A DNA stretch of 64,000 bases from Amoebophrya sp. A120 (taxonomy: Eukaryota; Sar; Dinophyceae; Syndiniales; Amoebophryaceae): assembly GCA_905178155.1 (NCBI GenBank), contig CAJINV010000009.1:3466768-3530767 (forward strand), read 5' to 3'. The position numbers and the translations under genes are program-made. The notes beneath the pieces were generated by a model, which searched no databases, was not told the DNA's origin, and saw nothing but the letters and a program-made list of their open reading frames with translations. Positions 53,275-62,200 of this stretch are shown here, piece after piece; the first letter of the stretch is position 1; every line of letters starts with the position of its first letter.

Positions 53275-56200
53275 ATGGTTGCGCCCGATACTGGTACACA
53301 GCACCAACAGCAGCACAAAATGGCACAGCAGCAGCAGCAGCAACATACGAACAATATCCCGCCGCAGGGTTCCATGCTCGCCATGCACCAACAGCTAAAA
53401 GTCCAGACCTTCGGGGATCCGAACGACCCGTATGTGATTATCCAGGAGCTCGGTGGCGGCATGCAGGCCCGGGTGTACAAGTGCAGGAAACAGAACCCGA
53501 ACCCCGACGGAACGCCAAACACGCAGGAATTTTTCGCCGTGAAGGTGGTGGAGCACAAGAGGACGCTGAACGACACGGAACGGGAGACGCAGGTCGCGCA
53601 CCTGCTGAAGGAGGCGGAGATCTTGAAAAACTTACACCATCCGAAGATCGTGAACTTAAAGCAAGTTCTTAGGGATGACGAACACGTGTACTTGGTGATG
53701 GAATACGTGTCAAACGGCGATCTGTTCGACAAAATCGCGGAACGAAAAGGGTTGTCGGAGCCAGAGGCGAAATACGTTTTTCAACAGATTTTGGAGGCGC
53801 TGGGGTACATGCACGGGCAGAATGTGGTATAATAGAAAATTTTTTGTTGGTTTTTGTCATTTATTTATAGCGTTTGATACAATTGCACACTTAAGTATGG
53901 CAGAACCAAAACAGCAACAGTATGCTGGTACACATTAGTGCAGCTGAAGATTCGCGATGATTTTTGTGATGTGGAGTCTCGCATGATTTTTGAAATAATT
54001 CCTGTTTGTCATGCGAAAATCAAAGAATAACAAGAAGCGCAAATGTATTTGGATCTACATCTCCTATCGCAACAAGAACCCCTACATCAATCACAGATCC
54101 ACCGCGATTTGAAGCCGGAAAACATTTTGGTTGGCAAGGAGGTGTCCGTGAAGGAGAACGACCAATCTTTCACCTATTTCGACGTCAAAGTCGCAGACTT
54201 CGGCTTGTCCAAAATTGTTTCCGAAGACTCCGTGGCGAAAACCCACGTGGGGACGCCCTACTACTGGGCCCCGGAGCTGCTCCGGGCATCCCAGAGCCAG
54301 CACAGGAAAAGGAACGAGGATAACCCGCAGGGCGGCGGTCAGACGAATAACGCGAGCCCGCGGACTGGTGCCGGGAATAAAACGAATAACTCCCCGAGGA
54401 CCAAGCAGGAAATAGAGAAGGAGCATATGCACTGCAAAAGTATCGTACTAGTACAAATCGCAATACAAACTGGCTCAGCATTACAAATTAAATTTGTAAT
54501 GCGGATTTACCTAACCAACTAGATTTGTAATGCATAACTGCGATTACTACGAGTGCGATGCTTTTGCACAGGATAGAGCAAAAGCAGAAGCAAAAAATCC
54601 AGAACGCGATCAACGGGAACAACTATCAAATGTAAAAGTGTCTGGGTCTGGAAATTTGTGATGCTAAAATGTGCAAGAGGAGGCCACTTGCTTATGCAGG
54701 AAAGCATGACAAGGTTGCAGCACGCTTTCTCATACGAACTCCGCATGAGAAACTGCGTTTTTGTATGACAGAAGAGGCTACCACTGTTCTTGGTCATGCA
54801 ATACAGATTTCACAGGAATGCAAGACCAGCATTACAAGTTCCAACTTTCCAGACCCAGACATTTTTACATTTGATAACAATTCGGGGAATACCAATGGCG
54901 CGGGAAATGAGGACACAAAAACGGACTTTGCGATCATCAGCACGGCGTCGGAGGACCAGGATAAAGACGAGGACGAAAACAACTCAAAATGGGAGGACGA
55001 AAATAAGTACGACTCCCGCGTGGATTTGTGGTCTTTATCCCGTGTAAAAACGTCCCCACCCCAGAGTCAAGATCGGGATTTTGCAACACAAACCTAGACC
55101 TTTTGGGAGTCACGCATGACAAGTTGCAGGCTGTACTGTAGTGCAGCTTAGCGAGGGAAGCCGCATAACAAATCCGTCTCCTGATCCTGCTCACAGTATT
55201 ACAAGTTCCAAAACACGATGAAAAATGCCTCTTATGGGGATGCGCATTACAAATGCTCTTGTGCTTGCAAATCTGCATGACAACTCTGGGGTGGGGATGT
55301 TTTTACATAGGATAGTCTTTGGGCGTGGTTTTGTACGTGATGCTGATGTATCAAATGTAAAAGTGTCTGGGTCTGGAAGATTGCCAGGTTTGTCATGCAC
55401 ATTTTGCATGACTCCTGATAGTACCTGTGATGCATGCCCTAGCACCATCGCAGATTTTGCGAGGGCTTCCTGATGCCGATACCGCATGACAAACGCTCTT
55501 TCCGTGTAGCGAAACTCGGACTCTCTTTGCTGCTCGTGCAATACAGATTTTTTTAAGATCCAATATCAGGATGACAAATTGGATTCTTCCAGACCCAGAC
55601 ACTTTTACAGTTGATATGATGGGGCACTACCCGTTCAACAAGAAGCGCGCGATGCCGTTGCTATTAAAAGGAAAAGTCCCCCCTCCCTATATCGAAAAGG
55701 TATCTTTCCGAAAATTTGTGTTGCTGATTTGAGGTCACAAATCACATTTCTCTTGCAAGAAGACAAGGGCAGAAGCTTCCGGCCCATTATGGAAGCGATT
55801 TGTCATGCTGTTGGGCCTAAAGGTCAGCCGTTTGCACTGCTGAGCAACTAGACCCATACGCCCCTACCTGAATGAGGATCGATCTGGCCGCAATGCCTTC
55901 CTGCAATACAAATCTGATTTGTGTACGCAAATCCAGCATCACAGATTTCCTTTTTGATATGGGGAGGGGGGGTTTTTCCTTTTCATAGTTGCACGACCAG
56001 ATTCTGGCGGGGTTGTCGTTGACGAAGCTGCAATATGAACTGCAAAAGTATCGTACTAGTATAAATCGCAATACAAATTGGCTCAGCATTACAAATTGAA
56101 TTTCTCATGCGGATTTCCCTTAACACGCAGATTTGTAATGCATAATTGCAATTACTACGAGTACGATACTTTTGCACTGGATATGCAATCGGATAAAAAG

Positions 56201-59200
56201 ACGAAACACCTGAGCGGTGAGGTGCAGCACCTGATCGCATCTTTACTAATATGCATTGCAAATATGTCTAGATCTGGAAGGTTGAAACTTGTCATGCTAA
56301 ATCCGAATCAAGCAACAATCTGTGTTGCATGACTGCCAAAAGCTGTCCACTTTCGACCAAGTTGGAGGGGAGTTTCTCATGCAGGATGGGCATGACAGAG
56401 ACCTCGCAGACTCTGTCATGCTAGATCCCGCATTCCAGACCTCATGGCTAATGGAAAACCTGCATTACAAGTTTAGACTCTTCCAGACCTCCCAGACACC
56501 TTTGCAGTTGATAACTAACCGCCGACGCGGATAAAAGGATGACCTTGGAGGAAATCTTCCGGCACCCGTGGTGCCACATGGGCTCGGAGTATTTGGCGAA
56601 GCGAAAACATCCGGTGACCACACACATCCCGCACAGAATACCGATCAGATTCGAGAAAATCCCGGAGGAGCGGTCAATTACGCTAGGCGCAACCGACGAG
56701 GTCTTTGCGGACGCGAATGAAGGCGACGGTGTAGGTGGAGTAGCTCCGGGAGGTTCTTCTTCGACGAAAGAACAGAAATCTACTGCGACGAGTCCGAAAG
56801 GGACGACAAATGACGCCGGAAATAATGTTGGAAAGGAAAAGAAGTTCGACCCGCCGGAACGAGGGCAAGAACCGATCATACAACCGACTACGGCACCAGC
56901 TGCAACTCTGGAATCTGCCGCGGTCAAAGAGACCAGTACTGTAGTAGTCCAAGGTAGTTCGAAAGACGAAATTGAGCTCGTTGATAAGTCGGTGAAGTCC
57001 GACAGCTACGATGAAGTTATTTCCGCGCCGTTCCAGAAACGGTCAGACCAACCTCTGGACACTAACTCGCCAAGAAGCTGCAATCGACAAGGCAACGCGA
57101 CGCATCACAGTTCATCTGTGTCTCCGTCGAAAGGAGCTGCTGTGAGAGGCGGACATCAGTTCATCCGCCCGGGGGCCGGAAATGTCGTTGCGCCGACGGA
57201 GATTCAGATCAACGAGGCCACTTCGACAGCGGTCTTAGCCGCCGCCGGTGGGGAGAAGCGACTGTCGCCCACGATGAATTCGCGTGGGGGAAACAACAAC
57301 TCGCCCAACAAACTACACAACACCATGCAGCCAGTGACGGTGCATACCACAACCTACCCCATGTCTGCTGGTACTATCACTGGAGCGGCGGTTGTGGCTG
57401 GAGGGCCGCACGACTCGCAGTTATCAAATGCAAAAATGTCTGGCTCTGGGTCTGGAAGAGTCATGCTGTTTTTGCATGACACAGAAGGTCTGGCATGGAA
57501 GATCTAGCATTACAGGTTTCGAGAAGCTTCCGCGATGCCGAATTTGCATGACAAATCCTCCATTTTCATGGGAGAAAGTGGGCAGCTTTTGCTACCTATG
57601 CATGAGAGATTTTTCTGTCTTCTGAAATGCGCATCACAAGTTTGTATGTCGGTGCGGTTGTTTTAGCAATGTCGGTGCGGTTGTTTTAGCATCACAAGTT
57701 TGTATTCTTCCAGACCCAGACATATTTGCAATCCATAGCAGTACGCAAACGACTATTACTTCCAAGAACTACTCCATTTACAGGCGACGATTGCGAAGTG
57801 TCTCGAGTCGGCCTATTTGGCGTACAGGGGGGCGAACCTGTCCGATGAATCTTCCATCGTGACAACGACAACAAATTCGACCTCCAATGTGCCCACCATC
57901 AACACGGTGGTGTCCACCGACACTTCGGACGTTTTACTCTCCAAGCACCTCCAGACGCAAAACACGGGCACCACGGGGGCAACAGCAACTACATCTGCAG
58001 TTTCCGCGACGGAGTCTCTTCTCGTCCAGCCGGCTTCTTCCGCCCAGCATCATCAAGTCGCAACTACGGGACCCGCCACAACGTCTATGAACCAGACCCA
58101 AGCTAATATGGTGACAACCTCTATCCTGTGCAAAAGTATCGTACTCGTACTAATTGCTATCATGCATGACAAACATCCATTTTTAGGTGAATCAGCATTA
58201 CAAACAAGGTCCGAGCACGGGGACAGAGTCCCCGTGCGGCGACCTTCCGGCATTTGTCTGCGCGGTGGCACTGGGCAGGCAGGTCGCTCGCAGCTAGGTA
58301 ATTCGTTGCGCTTTGCATTCAATGACCCGCGACGGGGGGGCCTCCTGCGGACGCGGCTCCCCTGCTTGCGCGCACTAGATTCATTAGCCTGCCGCGCGCA
58401 AAGATAAAAAGAAAAGAAGAAACTGACGCCGGGTCTGCAGCCGGCCCCCAGGTTATGGCGCTGCGACAGAGTCCCCACATTGCCCTAGGGCTTTTCTCTG
58501 CCCCCTCCTTGGCCGCGCGGTGTGGTTAACGGGGAGCGCTAACAGCTGGCCCCTAGGCCATGACGCGGGGACCGAGTCCCCGCGCTGGCCTAGGGCTTTC
58601 GCCCCTCGGCCGCACGGTGTCCGGGAAGCGCCCACAGCTGGCCCCTAGGCCATGACGCGGGGACCGAGTCCCCGCGCTGGCCTAGGGCTTTCACGCCTCG
58701 GCCGCACGGTGTCCGGGAAGCGCTCACTGCTGGCCCCTAGGCCATGACGCGGGGACCGAGTCCCCGCGCTGGCCTAGGGCTTTCGCCCCTTGGCCGCACG
58801 GTGTCCGCGAGCGAAGCGCTCACAGCTGGCCCCTAGGCCATGACGCGGGGACCGAGTCCCCGCGCTGGCCCAGGGCCTTCGCCCCTTGGCCGCACGGTGT
58901 CCGGGAAGCGCCTGCAGCTGGCCCCTAGGCCATGACGCGGGGACCGAGTCCCCGCGCTGGCCTAGGGCCTTCGCCCCCTGGCCGCACGGTGTCCGGGAAG
59001 CGCGCAAAGCTGGCCCCTAGGCCATGACGCGGGGACCGAGTCCCCGCGCTGGCCTAGGGCCCTCGCCCCTTGGCCACACGTTGACCGGGGAGCGCGCACA
59101 GCTGGCCCCTAGGCCATGACGCGGGGACCGAGTCCCCGCGCTGGCCGAGGGCTTTCGCCCCTTGGCCACACGTTGACCGGGGAGCGCGCACAGCTGGCCC

Positions 59201-62200
59201 CTAGGCCATGACGCGGGGACCGAGTCCCCGCGCTGGCCTAGGGCTTTCGCCCCTTGGCCACACGTTGACCGGGGAGCGCGCACAGCTGGCCCCTAGGCCA
59301 TGACGCGGGGACCGAGTCCCCGCGCTGGCCTAGGGCTTTCGCCCCTTGGCCACACGTTGACCGGGGAGCGCGCACAGCTGGCCCCTAGGCCATGACGCGG
59401 GGACCGAGTCCCCGCGCTGGCCTAGGGCTTTCGCCCCTTGGCCGCACGTTGGCCGGGGAGCGCTCACAGCTGGCCCCTAGGCCATGACGCGGGGACCGAG
59501 TCCCCGCGCTGGCCCAGGGCTTTCGCCCCTTGACCGCACGGCGTCCGGGACGGAAATGGTCACAGTTGGCACCTAGGTCATGGCGCGGGGACATAGTCCC
59601 CGCGCTCACCTAGGGCTTTCGATCGCCCCTCGGCCGCACCGTCTCGCGTGACAGCTTGGGCTTTGGGTCCAAACCCCACATAGCAAAGTCCGAAAGTTTG
59701 GCTGGGGTGTGTCCGAGAGTCTGCCCGGGGTGTGTCCAAAAGTCTGCCCTGGGTGTGTCCGGGGTGTGTCTGGGGTATGTTCGGACTTTTTGCCTGGGGT
59801 ATGTTCGGGGGTCTGTCTGGGGTATGTCTGGGGTGTGTCTGGGGTGTGTCTGGGGTATGTTTATACCCCACCTGTTGGCTTTTCGGCAAAAAATTGTAGT
59901 CCGCCCGTGATTGAGGAGCATTTGCATACCCCTGACACACCCCCGAACATACCCCCGAACATACCCCTCGCATGCATTTTTGACCAGCTGCTGCAGTTTA
60001 GATAGTAATTGCATTTTATTTCCTTTTGAAAAAATTTGTGATGCAATTTATACTAGTACGATATTTTTGCAATGCATAACCTCGGAAAGACAGCAAATTC
60101 TGACGAAGCTGCGGAATTTGTCGCAAAAGTGCTTCCAGGTGACGGCCCACCAGGCTTATGACTGCGTGGCGCAGTTTGGTGCGACGGCGAGGCGTATCAA
60201 ATGCAAATATGTTGGGGTCTGGAAGGTCGCAACTTGTCATGCTGTGTTTGTATTCTAGGGAAATTTGTATTACATGACCAGAACTACAAAGAGGGGTCCA
60301 GTTTGTGTTGCAACGCGGACAGGGCATTTCTCATGCAAAAGGCGCATCATTCAGGAAAGGTCCTAAGATAAATCTGTGATGCTAGAGCATACATCACAGA
60401 CAACCATGGGTCATGAGAAATATGCATGACAAGTCTTGCATTCATCTTCCAGACCCTGACACATTTGCAGTTCATAAGGCGGGTACGGGAAGACGTGTTG
60501 CCCGACATGCAGCTCGCGATCGAAGAGGACGCGCCGGAGCTCGCGCAGGGCTTTCTGGAGACGATAAACCAGTGGGTGTCGGAGATGAAGGACATGAACA
60601 CGAACATCGAGGACAGCTACAAGATGATCAGCGAAGAAATCCGAATTTTAATCGACTCGACTTCCGTTTTAAAAAAAGCGGTGGACGAGGAGATTTCGCA
60701 AGCGAACTTGAATTTGAAGCAAATTGCGGCGAGTTCCGGCGCTGTGGTACCAGCGAGTATCACGACGCTGAAGGCTGGAGCGGTTGTAGCAACGAGTGGT
60801 GGCGCGAGCGGGTCTAGTACTGCTTTGGCGCGGACCAGTTCGATCCCGGGTGCGACGACGACGACTTTAACGGCCGCGACCACGCCGACGGTGAATAATG
60901 CCACTTCAAGTAGCGCCATGTCTACTTCAAACAAGAATCATGGAAGTAGATCATCGTCGAACAACTGCTCGCCTGCCGACCACATTCCGGATTTGCAGGA
61001 CGCGAGGGCCGTGGTGCCGGTGACAAGGATATGAACTGCAAATATGTTTGGGTCTGGAATAAACTTGTGATGCTAGTTTCTGAATGGTGGGCGCACTGCG
61101 TTACGCAGCCACGCATGATAAGTTTCTGAGCTTCTATGTCTTTCGCTTCCCGCATGACAAACTGCGTTTTTGCATGACAGGTAAGCGGCTGGTTTCCTGC
61201 TCATGCATTACAGATTCAAGAGCCATGTGAGACAAGCATGACAAACCTGCATTCTTCCATACCCAGACATATTTGCACTTGATAGAGGACGCTCTCGCCC
61301 ACGACCACCGCGCTGATCGCGAACGGGGCAGCAGCAGCGGCGATCGACATATCAAATGCAAATATGTCTGGGTCTGGAAAGGTGGAACTTGTAATGCGTG
61401 TCTTGCTTACCTGAAAAATCTGTGTTGCATGAGCAGAAAACGGGCTGCTTCCCTTTTCATGCAAAAAGAAATAACACAGCTTGTAATGCTTGTTACGCAT
61501 CAGAAGGCGCTTCGGAAGCTTGTCATGCCTCGCTGCCATTGCAAGCGTTGCAATCATGCGCAATTCAGCATCACAGATTTCCAGACCCAAACATATTTGC
61601 ATTTGATACGACACCGAGGTTTACAAGAACTTGTACCAGAAAATCCTGCGCGTAGTGAATATGGACCAGAACATATGAGCGTGCACAACTCCCCGTCCCC
61701 CTCATTTGTCATGCATTTTACCCAAGCCACCCCTTACCTCTTGGCACTGTGTGCATGGCAAGTTCTGGTAGCCCAAATAGCACTATACTCCAATAAAAAT
61801 TTGTCATGCAGAACCGGCATTCTTGCTGATGCTTGTGTTGCTGTTCATGCAACACAAATGAAGATGGGGAGGGGGAGTTGTGAACTGTTATAGAACAGCT
61901 ACGGTGTCGTAAATAACAGCGGTGTCGTCGGCCCGAATTCGGTTACAGGTGTATCAAATGCAAAAATGTCTGGGTCTGGAAGAATGCGCGATTTGTCATG
62001 CTGCTTTTCCATGACCCATGGGGTCTGGAATGCAGGACCTAGCATGACAGATTCTATGCGATGATCTCTCTCAAGCCTATCCTGCATGAGAAAGTCCCTC
62101 CCGACTTGTTCAAAACTGGACGACTTTTGGTAATCATGCAACACAGATTTTTGCATGCTTCAGATTTAGCATGACAAGTTGCAATCTTTTCAGACCCAGA

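Larger units (their letters stand above)
58122..60078. mobile_element. Giant introner, family B carrying satellite (1957 bp)
   Basis: Starts TATCCTGTGCAAAAGTATCG and ends TACGATATTTTTGCAATGCATA, the family B pattern. Duplication acctc at 58117-58121 and 60079-60083. About 1.8 kb of GC-rich satellite and other repeats replaces the usual 60-bp centre, from about 58205 to 60020. Excision restores V-T-T-S-E-R-Q-Q, so this whole block should be removed as one intron. Confidence 0.9.

Noticed and set aside
53064-53732. Complement-strand frame of 222 codons
   Set aside because: It is antisense to the kinase N-terminal exon, whose + strand frame has clear kinase motifs.
58450-59640. Tandem array considered as a CRISPR array
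   Set aside because: Units are 92 bp of nearly identical sequence with no unique spacers, in a eukaryotic gene, inside an introner.
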